A program made the position numbers and the translations under genes. The notes beneath the pieces were generated by a model. The model saw nothing but the letters and a program-made list of their open reading frames with translations. It had not been told where the DNA came from and did not search any database. Shown here piece by piece: positions 8,814 to 16,817 of a stretch of 64,000 nt of DNA (its first letter is position 1; each line of letters opens with the position of its first letter). The DNA is from Nonomuraea jiangxiensis (GTDB lineage Bacteria > Actinomycetota > Actinomycetes > Streptosporangiales > Streptosporangiaceae), in the NCBI RefSeq assembly GCF_900099965.1, contig NZ_FNDJ01000003.1:602465-666464 (forward strand), read 5' to 3'.

Positions 8814-10601
8814 GTGGACAATTCCAACCACACCACCCTTCTTCAGGCAGGCGGCCACCAGGCCATCTCCGAGAGAATGCGAGACCTGCTCAACCGCGCC
8901 GCCCAGGACCACGTCTACGAGCAGCGCACGCAGGGAGCCGTGCTCGACGAGATCCGCCAGCGGCTCGAAGGCATGGAGTGGCTGCTGCGCGAGGTGCGCG
9001 AGCGCGAGCTCGGCGGGCTCAGCGGCACCTTGGAGGCGGTCAGCGGCAGGCTGGACGACATCACCGCCAAGCCGCCGATGTGGGCCGAGGGGCTGGCCCA
9101 GCACGTGGAGGCCGTACGCGACCATGTGGACGCCGTCGGCGACCGGGTGAGCCTCGTGGACGCGCACGTGGCCCCGGTCGGCGAGTTGCCGAACCTCTGG
9201 GCCGACCTCGGCACCGTGGGCGAGAGCGTGGACGAAGCCCTCAAACGGCTGCAGTCCGTGCTGGACACCACCGATGGCATCACTAAGGGAATGTCCGACT
9301 TCGCCGCCCAGCTGGCCGGCCTCAACTCCAGCATGGAGGCCGCCGCCAGCCGGTTCACCAGGCTCGACAAGTCCATGACCGAGCTGGCCGGCCGTACCGA
9401 CCGGGTCGAGCTCGTGGTCAACGACCTGTCGGAGGGCATCGGCGCCCGCCTGGCCGAGACCGACCAGCGGCTGTCCGCGCGCCTGGACGGCACCGACCAG
9501 CGCCTGTCCACCCGGCTCGACGAGACCGACCAGCGCCTCACACGCCGGCTCGACGAGACGGACCAGCGGCTGGCCACGAGTCTCGTCGAGGCGGACGAGC
9601 GGCTCGTCACCCGGCTCAGGGAGGCCGACGAGCAGCTCGCCACCCGCCTGACCGATACCGAGCAGCGCCTGGCCGCCCGCCTGGACGAGACCGACCGCCA
9701 CCTCGCCGTCCAGGTCGGCGAGAGCGAGCAGCGTCTGACGGCCCGGCTCAGCGGCGTGGACGCCCGGCTCGACAGGGCCGAGGGCAAGCTCGCCGGCCTC
9801 GACACCAGGCTCACCGGCTTCGACAGCCGCCTGGAGTCCGCCGACGAGTGCCTGGCCGACATCGACACCAGGCTGGACGGCATCGACAGCCGGGTGGGCA
9901 GCGTGGACAAGCGGCTCACGTCGATGGACGGCCAGCTCAGCGGGTTCACCAAGCGGCTGAGCACCGTGGACGGCCACCTCGGCAGGCACGACGACCGTTT
10001 CGACGCCCTCGACGTACGCATCGACGCCCGCTTCACCGCGCTCGACGAGCGCATGGCCGGCACGGAGCAGCGCCTCACCGAGGGCACCACCCGCAACGAG
10101 GGCCGCTTCAACAAGCTCGACACCCAGCTGGACTCCATCGACGAGCGGCTGGTCGAGACCGAGGAGCACCTGATCGGCCGCCTCGACGCGGTGGACGGCC
10201 AGTTCGGCACGCTCGACAGCCGATTCAACGGCCTCGACACCCACCTGAACGGCCTGGCCACCCGCGCCCAGCAGGCCGGCGAGCACCTGGAGGCGGTGGA
10301 CGACCGCATCGAGGCCGTCAATCAGCGGATGGGCCAGCTGCCCGCCGCCCTGGCCCTTCCCGAACGGATCGGCGAGCTGGTCCGCTCGCAGGCCGACGAC
10401 CAGGCCGAGCGCCTGACCGCCGCCGCAGAGACCCTCACCGAGCTCGTACGTTCCCGCCCCGACCGCGACCAGATCACCGAGGCGGTCAGCGGCATCGTCC
10501 AGCCCGCCACCGACGACCTGAACAGGCGCCTCAGCGCCCTGGAGGAGACCATGCTGGCCCTGGCCGAGGCCCTGCTGCGCCCGATCAGGGCCAAGGACTG
10601 A
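8814..10601 (+). CDS. Large coiled-coil protein with hendecad repeats
   Basis: A 595-residue, highly charged, almost entirely helical protein of unknown function. Residues about 212-321 form ten 11-residue repeats of the type RLDETDQRLxx, then the pattern changes to 7-residue repeats (GLDTRLTGFDSRL, GIDSRVGSVDKRL). A short C-terminal segment (LALPERIGELVRSQADDQAE) is less repetitive. There is no signal peptide or membrane segment, and a single Cys. The GTG start has GAAGGAG 6 nt upstream. It is monocistronic, convergent with tsaD and ends before a 9-bp hairpin. A scaffold or filament-forming role is possible from the architecture, not from homology. Confidence 0.85.
   Translation: MDNSNHTTLLQAGGHQAISERMRDLLNRAAQDHVYEQRTQGAVLDEIRQRLEGMEWLLREVRERELGGLSGTLEAVSGRLDDITAKPPMWAEGLAQHVEAVRDHVDAVGDRVSLVDAHVAPVGELPNLWADLGTVGESVDEALKRLQSVLDTTDGITKGMSDFAAQLAGLNSSMEAAASRFTRLDKSMTELAGRTDRVELVVNDLSEGIGARLAETDQRLSARLDGTDQRLSTRLDETDQRLTRRLDETDQRLATSLVEADERLVTRLREADEQLATRLTDTEQRLAARLDETDRHLAVQVGESEQRLTARLSGVDARLDRAEGKLAGLDTRLTGFDSRLESADECLADIDTRLDGIDSRVGSVDKRLTSMDGQLSGFTKRLSTVDGHLGRHDDRFDALDVRIDARFTALDERMAGTEQRLTEGTTRNEGRFNKLDTQLDSIDERLVETEEHLIGRLDAVDGQFGTLDSRFNGLDTHLNGLATRAQQAGEHLEAVDDRIEAVNQRMGQLPAALALPERIGELVRSQADDQAERLTAAAETLTELVRSRPDRDQITEAVSGIVQPATDDLNRRLSALEETMLALAEALLRPIRAKD
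9447..9776 (+). repeat. Ten tandem 33-bp (11-residue) coding repeats
   Basis: Ten consecutive 33-bp units in frame, each coding an 11-residue unit like RLDETDQRLST. Diverged at DNA level but constant in length. Hendecads favour a nearly straight or slightly right-handed coiled coil, unlike the heptads that follow. Confidence 0.85.
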
Positions 10602-10641
10602 ACGGGCGGCTGAGAGGCCCTGAGGGGCGTCTCACGCCACC

Positions 10642-10666
10642 CGCAGGACCGGCTCCTGGTCCTGCG
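10642..10666. terminator. Hairpin between convergent genes
   Basis: Perfect 9-bp stem 10642-10650 / 10658-10666 with a 7-nt loop, between the coiled-coil gene (+) and tsaD (-). No T run; it may terminate both sides as an I-shaped actinobacterial terminator. Confidence 0.55.
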
Positions 10667-10719
10667 CCTGCGCGGGCGGGCAGGCGAGCGCCAGAAGTCC
10701 CCGCCCGAGCGGGCCGGGG

Positions 10720-11751
10720 TCACACGTGGATGGTGGTGATCGGCAGGGAGGAGTCTGCCGGGATCTCCAGGCTGGACGGGGTGACCCCGGCCGACACCAG
10801 GTCGGAGCCGAGGGCGGCGACCATCGCGCCGTTGTCGGTGCACAACCCGGGCCTGGGCACCCGCAGCCGTACGCCGGCCGCGTCGCACCGCTCCTGGGCC
10901 AGCGCCCGCAGCCGGGAGTTGGCCGCCACGCCGCCACCGATCAGCAGGTCGTGCACGTCGTAGCGCTTGCACGCCTGCAACGCCTTACGGGTCAGCACGT
11001 CGACCACGGCCTCCTGGAAGGAGGCGGCCACGTCGGGCACGTGGATGGTCTCGCCCCCGGCCTCGCGGGCCTCGACCCAGCGGGCCACGGCCGTCTTGAG
11101 CCCGGAGAAGGAGAAGTCGAGCGTGCCGTCGTCGATCTTGCCCCGGGGGAAGGCGACGGCCGTGCCGGAGCCGTCGCGGGCGGCCCGGTCGATGTGCGGC
11201 CCGCCCGGGAACGGCAGCCCGAGCACCCGCGCCACCTTGTCGAACGCCTCACCCGCCGCGTCGTCCACGGTGGAGCCGAGCGAGATCACGTCCGCGGCCA
11301 CGTCGGGCACCAGCAGCAGCGAGGAGTGGCCGCCCGACACCAGCAGGGCGATGCACGGCTTGGGCAGCGGCCCGTGCTCCAGCTGGTCGACGGCGACGTG
11401 GGCGGCCAGGTGGTTGACGCCGTAGAGAGGCAGCCCGAGGCCGAGCGCGTAGGACTTGGCGGCGGCCACGCCCACCAGCAGCGCCCCGGCCAGCCCAGGA
11501 CCGGCGGTGACCGCGATGGCGTCGAGGTCGGTGAGCTTGAGCCCGGCGGCGGCCAGCGCGGCCTCCACGGTCGGCGTCATGGCCTCCAGGTGGGCGCGGG
11601 AGGCCACCTCGGGCACCACACCGCCGAACCGGGCGTGCTCCTCCATGCTGGAGGCGATCGTGTTGGCCAGCAGGGTGTGGCCCCTGACGATGCCGATGCC
11701 GGTCTCGTCGCAGGACGTCTCGATCCCCAGGACCAGGGGTTCGTCAGTCAT
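10720..11751 (-). CDS. tsaD: tRNA t6A37 threonylcarbamoyltransferase TsaD
   Basis: A 343-residue enzyme that transfers threonylcarbamoyl from TC-AMP to A37 of ANN-decoding tRNAs together with TsaB and TsaE. It starts [18 protein letters not shown]. The metal-binding motif NHLAAH gives His114 and His118. Other motifs: [37 protein letters not shown]. The ATG at 11751 overlaps the rimI stop by 8 bp, so tsaB-rimI-tsaD are co-translated. Full length for the family. Confidence 0.98.
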   Translation of the reverse strand: MTDEPLVLGIETSCDETGIGIVRGHTLLANTIASSMEEHARFGGVVPEVASRAHLEAMTPTVEAALAAAGLKLTDLDAIAVTAGPGLAGALLVGVAAAKSYALGLGLPLYGVNHLAAHVAVDQLEHGPLPKPCIALLVSGGHSSLLLVPDVAADVISLGSTVDDAAGEAFDKVARVLGLPFPGGPHIDRAARDGSGTAVAFPRGKIDDGTLDFSFSGLKTAVARWVEAREAGGETIHVPDVAASFQEAVVDVLTRKALQACKRYDVHDLLIGGGVAANSRLRALAQERCDAAGVRLRVPRPGLCTDNGAMVAALGSDLVSAGVTPSSLEIPADSSLPITTIHV

Positions 11752-12190
11752 CGAGCTTCCTTCTCATCATGATCGCGTCGGTGCCGTCGTCGTAGTAGCG
11801 GCGGCGGGTGCCGATGTCCTCGAACCCGAAATGCCGGTAGACGGCCTGCGCCCGCGGATTGTCGGAGCGTACTTCCAGGAAGATCTCCCGCGCTCCCCTG
11901 CGGCGCGCCTCGCTCAGCAGCTCGGTCAGCATCGCGCTGCCGATGCCGGTGCCCTGGTGCTTGTCCAGCACCGCGATGGTCTGCACGTCGGCCTGGTCGG
12001 CGGCGGCGGCGAGCCCGGCGTATGCCACGATCTCCTCCTCCACCAGGGCCACCACGTAATGCCGGGTGCGCGGCATGTCGGCCAGCTCGCCGCGCATCAT
12101 GCCCTCGCTCCAGGCGTCCAGCGGGAACGTGGCCCGCTCGATCGCCATGACCGCCGGCAGATCGGCCATGGTCATCGGCCGGAGTTTCAC
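11744..12190 (-). CDS. rimI: N-alpha-acetyltransferase RimI (GNAT)
   Basis: A 148-residue GNAT enzyme; the family acetylates the N-terminal alanine of ribosomal protein S18 and, in actinobacteria, other proteins. The acetyl-CoA loop is [16 protein letters not shown]; the C-terminal segment [20 protein letters not shown] is typical of RimI. The GTG start at 12190 overlaps the tsaB stop in a GTGA tetramer. The tsaB-rimI-tsaD order is conserved in actinobacteria. Confidence 0.94.
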   Translation of the reverse strand: MKLRPMTMADLPAVMAIERATFPLDAWSEGMMRGELADMPRTRHYVVALVEEEIVAYAGLAAAADQADVQTIAVLDKHQGTGIGSAMLTELLSEARRRGAREIFLEVRSDNPRAQAVYRHFGFEDIGTRRRYYDDGTDAIMMRRKLDD

Positions 12191-12834
12191 GCCGTCACCC
12201 GCTTGGGCGCGCCCGGCACCACGGCGTCGGGCCTGCGCAGGTAGATCGGGCGGGGCGGGTCGAGCGGCGTGCCCTCGGCGAGCCGCTCGGCCGCCAGCGC
12301 GGCCAGGGCGCCCGCGAACGGGTAGGGCGGGACGTCACCTCGGTGCCCGAGGATCTCCGGATAGAGGGCGGCCCCGGCCCCCACGACCGGCACCCCCTGG
12401 ACCGGCACCTCGGCCGGCCGGTCCACGAACGGCCCGGCGACCCGGGTGCGCATGTCCGCGTATCGCGCCCAGAACACCTCTTTGCGCCGCGCGTCGGTGG
12501 CCACCAGGAACGGCTCGCCGAGCCCGCTGCCGTAGGCGATCGCGTCGAGCGTGCACACGCCGTACGCCGGCGCTCCCAGCGTGGTGGCCAGGCCCTGCGC
12601 GGTCATCAGCCCGACGCGCAGCCCGGTGTAGGGACCGGGGCCGCTGCCCGCCACGATGGCGGTCACGTCGCGCAGCGCGGCGCCCGACTCGCTCAGCACG
12701 AGCTCGATGGTGGGGACGAGCAGCTCACCATGTCGCCGGGCGTCGATCGTCGTGGATTCGGCGAGCACGCGCTCACCGTCGTGGAGTGCCGCGGTGACGG
12801 CGGGCGTCGCGGTGTCAAAGGCCAGGACCAGCAC
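12187..12834 (-). CDS. tsaB: t6A biosynthesis protein TsaB
   Basis: A 215-residue ASKHA-fold partner of TsaD that stabilises the threonylcarbamoyl transferase complex. It begins MLVLAFDTATPAVTAALHDG and contains the family motif GSGPGPYTGLRVGLMTAQGL. GTG 12834 is the first start in the frame; TAGGCT lies 8 nt upstream. First gene of tsaB-rimI-tsaD in this arrangement, cut off from tsaE by about 2.4 kb of envelope genes. Confidence 0.95.
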   Translation of the reverse strand: MLVLAFDTATPAVTAALHDGERVLAESTTIDARRHGELLVPTIELVLSESGAALRDVTAIVAGSGPGPYTGLRVGLMTAQGLATTLGAPAYGVCTLDAIAYGSGLGEPFLVATDARRKEVFWARYADMRTRVAGPFVDRPAEVPVQGVPVVGAGAALYPEILGHRGDVPPYPFAGALAALAAERLAEGTPLDPPRPIYLRRPDAVVPGAPKRVTA

Positions 12835-12861
12835 GACTGTTTAGCCTACCCGCCGGAAGGG

Positions 12862-13791
12862 TCACACCCAGCCGGTACGGTGTTTCAGCCACTCGAGCGC
12901 GACCGCGCCCTGGGCCCGCTGGAAGGCCCGCACCGTGGGCAGGCCCGGCGGATCCGGCTGCCGGCCGTTCCAGAGGAAATAACCGGTGAGCCCGGCGAGG
13001 AAGGCGGTCACCGCCGGATCGGGGTCGGCGAACACCTCCTGCGGGCGCGGCCCGCCCTGCATCCCGACCGACGGCAGCATGCTCACCAGATCGACCCAGG
13101 GCGCGCCCACGCAGGCCCACGGCCAGTCCACGACATAGACCCGGTCGCCGGCCAGCAGGATGTTGTCGGCCCGCAGGTCACCGTGGACGAGGGTGTCGCC
13201 CGCGGCCCCCTCGGCCCAGCCGGACTCCAGCTCGGCCAGCTCGCCGAGGTGCCGCGCCGCCCACGGGTCGAGCCCGTCTGCGCGCTCCTTCAGCAGCTCG
13301 CGCCAGCCGCGGAAGGACGGCTCCAGGATGTCGCCGATCGCCGGCGCGTCGATCGGCGAGGGGGTGAGCGTCGCCGCCATCCGGTCGATGGCGGCCAGCA
13401 CCAGGTCGAGCTGGTCGCGCCGCCACGGCATCGCCGGGTGACCGCCCTCGACGTCCTCGAAGACGAGCGCCACCCAGCCCGCCACCTCCACCCCGGTCAG
13501 CAGCCGGGGCGCGGGCACCGACTCCGGCAGGGCCGCGGCGATCCTGAGCTCGTCGCGGTAGATGCGCACGCTGTCGGGATTGGGCTCGGGGCCGACGGCC
13601 TTGACGAAGGCACGCCGGCCGCCCTCCGTGCGCACCCGGACGGCCGCCGCCGGGGAGAATCCGCCCGGCTGGGTGCGGGCCTCGACGACGGGGCCGCCGA
13701 GGAACTCCGCCACCGCCGCGCGCACCAGGGGATGCACGTCCTGCCAGGGGACACGGACCCCGGACGCGGGCGGGTTGGTGTCAACGCTCAT
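12862..13791 (-). CDS. APH-family phosphotransferase
   Basis: A 309-residue protein kinase-like (aminoglycoside phosphotransferase family) enzyme; the true substrate is unknown. The catalytic loop HGDLRADN is at residues 203-210 (Asp205, Asn210), followed by VVDWPWA with the metal-binding Asp at 222; an N-terminal lysine lies in RAFVKAVG. The family includes antibiotic, choline and sugar kinases, so drug resistance should not be assumed. ATG 13791. It lies 28 bp upstream of tsaB and 33 bp after the sortase gene, in the same direction. Confidence 0.87.
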   Translation of the reverse strand: MSVDTNPPASGVRVPWQDVHPLVRAAVAEFLGGPVVEARTQPGGFSPAAAVRVRTEGGRRAFVKAVGPEPNPDSVRIYRDELRIAAALPESVPAPRLLTGVEVAGWVALVFEDVEGGHPAMPWRRDQLDLVLAAIDRMAATLTPSPIDAPAIGDILEPSFRGWRELLKERADGLDPWAARHLGELAELESGWAEGAAGDTLVHGDLRADNILLAGDRVYVVDWPWACVGAPWVDLVSMLPSVGMQGGPRPQEVFADPDPAVTAFLAGLTGYFLWNGRQPDPPGLPTVRAFQRAQGAVALEWLKHRTGWV

Positions 13792-13824
13792 GTCTCCATC
13801 GTCCCGCCTGGCTCAAGCGGTTTT

Positions 13825-14364
13825 TCACACCTCGGAGGCGTACACGATGATGTTGTCCAGGTATTCGCCGTTGGCATAGTCGAACTTGCCGCCGCAGGTG
13901 ACCAGTTTGAGGCCGTCCTCCAGGTAGACGCGCTCGCTCGGGAAGCGGTCCTTGTGCACCTGCTCGACCTCGTCCACCTTGAACCGCACGACCTTGCCGT
14001 CGCTGCGCCCGACCTCGAAGGTCTCGCCCTTGCGTAACTGCCTGAGCTTGTAGAACACGGCGGGGGCGGTCTTGGTGTCGACGTGGCCGATGATCACCGA
14101 GGCGCCCTTCTCGCCGGGCACGGAGCTGCCGGTGTACCAGCCGGCGACCTTCGGCTTCTCGTAGGGGGGCAGCTCGACCTCGCCGTTCTTGGTCAGGCCG
14201 AGCTTCATCAGCGGGGCGTCCACCTCGATCGAGGGGATGTCGATGCTCTCGGGCACGACGTTCGCGACCGGGGTGGTGGTGCTGGTCTGCATTCCCCGGC
14301 CGAACACCACCAGCAGCAGGCCCGTCACGGCGCCGGCGAGCACCACCCGTCCTGGGCGGGCCAT
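13825..14364 (-). CDS. Class F sortase
   Basis: A 179-residue membrane-bound cysteine transpeptidase that attaches proteins to the cell wall. The N-terminal anchor is at residues 8-22, followed by the sortase barrel. Catalytic His94 is in IIGHVDTK and Cys157 in KLVTCGGKFD. The closing strand is EYLDNIIVYASEV; an arginine that I would expect a few residues after the Cys is not obvious there. It begins 3 bp after the stop of the lipoprotein gene, which probably encodes a partner or substrate. Classes E and F are typical of actinobacteria. Confidence 0.9.
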   Translation of the reverse strand: MARPGRVVLAGAVTGLLLVVFGRGMQTSTTTPVANVVPESIDIPSIEVDAPLMKLGLTKNGEVELPPYEKPKVAGWYTGSSVPGEKGASVIIGHVDTKTAPAVFYKLRQLRKGETFEVGRSDGKVVRFKVDEVEQVHKDRFPSERVYLEDGLKLVTCGGKFDYANGEYLDNIIVYASEV

Positions 14365-14367
14365 ACG

Positions 14368-15030
14368 CTACGACCGGCGACGCTTGAGCACCACGCCGAC
14401 GCCGACGGCCAGCCCCAGCCCGACCAGGGCGGCCGCGGGGCCGATCGGGACCGAGGAGTCCTCCTCGACGTCCTGCGCGTATGTGCCGCCGCCACCGGCC
14501 CTGGGCGCCCTGGTGGGCACCCGCGTGGGCTCCGTGTCGACCGCGACGACCCTGAGCGTGGCCCGGCCCATGTCGTTGGTGCCGTCGCACTTGACGTCGA
14601 CCCGGTAGGAGCCGCGCCGGACCGTTCCCGAGACCCGGGCCTCGCCGCGCACCCAGGGGGAGCCGCCGCTCACGCCGGTCGGGGTCGGGCTGGCCTCCCG
14701 CTGCGCGGGAACCGGGTTGAGCGTGACGCCGCTGACGAACGCCCTGGAGGTGGCGGTGCCGGTGTGCGTGGGGCCGCCGGTCGGGACCGGGCAGTTGGCC
14801 AGGATCCACACGGTGGACGTCTCACCCGCGTTGACGCGGTCGGGGTTGAGCTGGACCTGGATGGTAGGCCTGGTGGCGGCCCGGGGGCTGACGGTGGCGG
14901 TGGGTGCGCCCGTGGCGGTGGCGGTCGGGGACGAGGTGGGTGTCGCCTCGCTATCCGCCGAGGCCGTGCAGCCGGTCAAGCCGACCATGACGATGGCTCC
15001 CGCGTACGCGACTCGCCTGACCTTGAGCAC
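14368..15030 (-). CDS. Lipobox protein with C-terminal membrane anchor
   Basis: A 220-residue exported protein of unknown function in an operon with the class F sortase. GTG 15030 gives a signal peptide MLKVRRVAYAGAIVMVGLTG followed by Cys21, a lipobox (LTGC). Then comes a Thr/Pro/Ser-rich stretch and an Ig-like beta-rich region (RVNAGETSTVWILANCPVP, SYRVDVKCDGTNDMGRATLR) with two cysteines. The C-terminus is VPIGPAAALVGLGLAVGVG plus basic VVLKRRRS, shaped like a sortase sorting tail but without a clear LPxTG. The alternative ATG at 15066 would add 12 residues before the signal peptide. Confidence 0.78.
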   Translation of the reverse strand: MLKVRRVAYAGAIVMVGLTGCTASADSEATPTSSPTATATGAPTATVSPRAATRPTIQVQLNPDRVNAGETSTVWILANCPVPTGGPTHTGTATSRAFVSGVTLNPVPAQREASPTPTGVSGGSPWVRGEARVSGTVRRGSYRVDVKCDGTNDMGRATLRVVAVDTEPTRVPTRAPRAGGGGTYAQDVEEDSSVPIGPAAALVGLGLAVGVGVVLKRRRS

Positions 15031-15099
15031 CGGCCGCACCCCACTTTGCCGTCCTGCACCAAGCATCCACCAAAAATGTGGACGTCGCCCCTCCTGATA

Positions 15100-15114
15100 C
15101 CCAGAAATTCTGGG
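15100..15114. promoter_or_regulatory. Perfect 15-bp palindrome upstream of the sortase operon
   Basis: CCCAGAAATTCTGGG, 7-bp arms around one central base, 70 bp before the lipoprotein GTG. A TTGACG/TATGAA-like pair lies just upstream on the minus strand. A candidate operator or 5'-leader hairpin; no regulator is identified. Confidence 0.45.
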
Positions 15115-15197
15115 CGAATCCCATGCCAACGATCATGATTCATATCCTTGGCCTGGTGCGTCAAGGGTGCCAGCTCTATCGGGAAATGGCGGAGGTT

Positions 15198-15656
15198 TTA
15201 ATCTTCTGGCGGATCAGACGGCGTGTCGGCCCACCGCGCGCCCACGGCGCGCAGGGTCACGAGGCGGGCCTCGTCGCCTGCCTCGCGATCGATGTGGATC
15301 TCCAGCCGGTCTTCGGACAGCCCTTCGACCAGCCCCTCGCCCCACTCCACGACGGTCACGGACTCCTCCAGCGAGGCGTCCAGGTCGAGGTCGTCCACCT
15401 CCAGGTCGCCGCCCAGCCGGTAGGCGTCCGCGTGCACGAGCGGCGGGCCCTGGTGCAGCGAGGGGTGCACGCGGGCGATCACGAAGGTGGGCGAGGTGAT
15501 CGGGCCGCGCACTTTGAGCCCTTCGGCGATGCCCTGCACGAGCGTGGTCTTGCCGGCGCCGAGCGGGCCGGACAGCACGAGCAGGTCCCCCGGGCGCAGC
15601 AGGGCGGCCAGGCGGGCGCCGTACGCGCGGGTGTCCTCGGCGGTCGCGAGCCTCAC
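15198..15656 (-). CDS. tsaE: tRNA t6A biosynthesis ATPase TsaE
   Basis: A 152-residue P-loop ATPase that regenerates the TsaBD complex during t6A37 formation. Walker A is SGPLGAGKTTLVQG; other conserved parts are ITSPTFVIARVH and VTVVEWGEGL. The GTG at 15656 overlaps the hydrolase stop (GTGA), so the two genes are translationally coupled. In mycobacteria tsaE directly precedes tsaB; here the lipoprotein, sortase and phosphotransferase genes lie between them. Confidence 0.95.
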   Translation of the reverse strand: MRLATAEDTRAYGARLAALLRPGDLLVLSGPLGAGKTTLVQGIAEGLKVRGPITSPTFVIARVHPSLHQGPPLVHADAYRLGGDLEVDDLDLDASLEESVTVVEWGEGLVEGLSEDRLEIHIDREAGDEARLVTLRAVGARWADTPSDPPED

Positions 15657-16771
15657 TCCTGCTCCACCCGCTTGATCAGGTCGCGCAGCGCGTCGTTGAC
15701 CACGCCGGGACGCTCCAGCTGGATCAGGTGCGAGGTGTCGGGCACCTCGGTGAGCTGGGCCTTGGGCAGCGCCGAGGAGATGGCCCTGCTGTGCTCGGGC
15801 GGGGTCAGCCAGTCGCGCTCGCCCACCATGATCGCGGTGGGCACGTCGTCGAGCACGTGCAGCGCGGAGAGCTTGTCGTGGTTCATCAGCGCGGGGTAGA
15901 AGTCGGCGACCACCTCGGTCGGCGTCGCCCTGATCATCGACTCGGCGAAGTCGACCACGGTCGGGCTGACGTTCTTGGAGTCGCCGAAGCCCATGTAACG
16001 GGTGATCAGGAAGGCGATGTCGCTGCCCGCGTTGCGGGTCCTGTCGACCAGCGCGCCGCCCTTGCCGAGCATCGAGACCGTGGCGGGGGCGACCTTGTGC
16101 ACGACCTTCGACACCATCGCGGGCAGGCCCAGCGTGAGCTCGGCCAGCTTGCCCGCCGAGGTCGCGATCAGCGCCACCGCGCGGATCCGGTCGCCGAACA
16201 GCTCGGGGTGGCGGTCGGCCAGCGCCATGATCGTCATGCCGCCCATGGAGTGGCCGACCAGCACGCACGGGCCTGGCACGAACCTCTCGATCACCTCGGC
16301 CAGGTCGTCGCCCAGCCGGTCGATCGTGCTCTCCTCGGCGCTCACGCGCTGCGAGCGGCCGTGCGAGCGCTGGTCCCACAGCACCATGCGGTAGTTTTCG
16401 CGCAGGTCCTTGCGCTGGTAGTGCCAGGACTCCAGGCTGAGACAGTAGCCGTGGCAGAACACGACGGTCAGCGGCTCCTCGTCCCCCTGGTCGGGATCGC
16501 CGGCGGCGTCGCTCCCGCGCTCTCCCGCCGGTCTCCTTCGCTCCTCGGGGCCGTCGATCTCCACATGGAGCGCCTTGCCGTCGGAGGTGACGAGAGTGCG
16601 CTCCCTGCCTCGCAACTCGCCGAACGGCTCGCTCGCCTCGGCGTCGTGACGCAGCCTGATCCTGCCCACCGCGTAGCGCTTGGCCAGCGCCGCCGCCGCG
16701 ACACCGGCGGAAGCCGCACCGACGAGCGCGCCGGCGATCCCTACCCTGCGCCGTGTTGTCGTCGTCGTCAT
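15653..16771 (-). CDS. Alpha/beta hydrolase, membrane-anchored
   Basis: A 372-residue alpha/beta-hydrolase fold protein. Nucleophile elbow VGHSMGGMTIMALA, oxyanion region VVFCHGYCLSLESW, acid region AIMVGERDWLTPPEHS, final His in PDTSHLIQLERP. The N-terminal GIAGALVGAASAGVAAAALA after MTTTTTRRR is a probable membrane or signal segment. ATG 16771 is chosen (AAGGA 8 nt before); ATG 16795 would add 8 residues. It lies between alr and tsaE, as hydrolases do in many actinobacteria; the substrate is unknown. Confidence 0.9.
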   Translation of the reverse strand: MTTTTTRRRVGIAGALVGAASAGVAAAALAKRYAVGRIRLRHDAEASEPFGELRGRERTLVTSDGKALHVEIDGPEERRRPAGERGSDAAGDPDQGDEEPLTVVFCHGYCLSLESWHYQRKDLRENYRMVLWDQRSHGRSQRVSAEESTIDRLGDDLAEVIERFVPGPCVLVGHSMGGMTIMALADRHPELFGDRIRAVALIATSAGKLAELTLGLPAMVSKVVHKVAPATVSMLGKGGALVDRTRNAGSDIAFLITRYMGFGDSKNVSPTVVDFAESMIRATPTEVVADFYPALMNHDKLSALHVLDDVPTAIMVGERDWLTPPEHSRAISSALPKAQLTEVPDTSHLIQLERPGVVNDALRDLIKRVEQE

Positions 16772-16817
16772 CTCCCCGATCCTTGGTCCGCTCATGGCCG
16801 CCGCGACGTGCCCTTCG

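Noticed and set aside
12862..13791. Aminoglycoside resistance gene
   Set aside because: The fold is APH-like but the family is broad; nothing in the sequence points to an antibiotic substrate, so only the family is reported.
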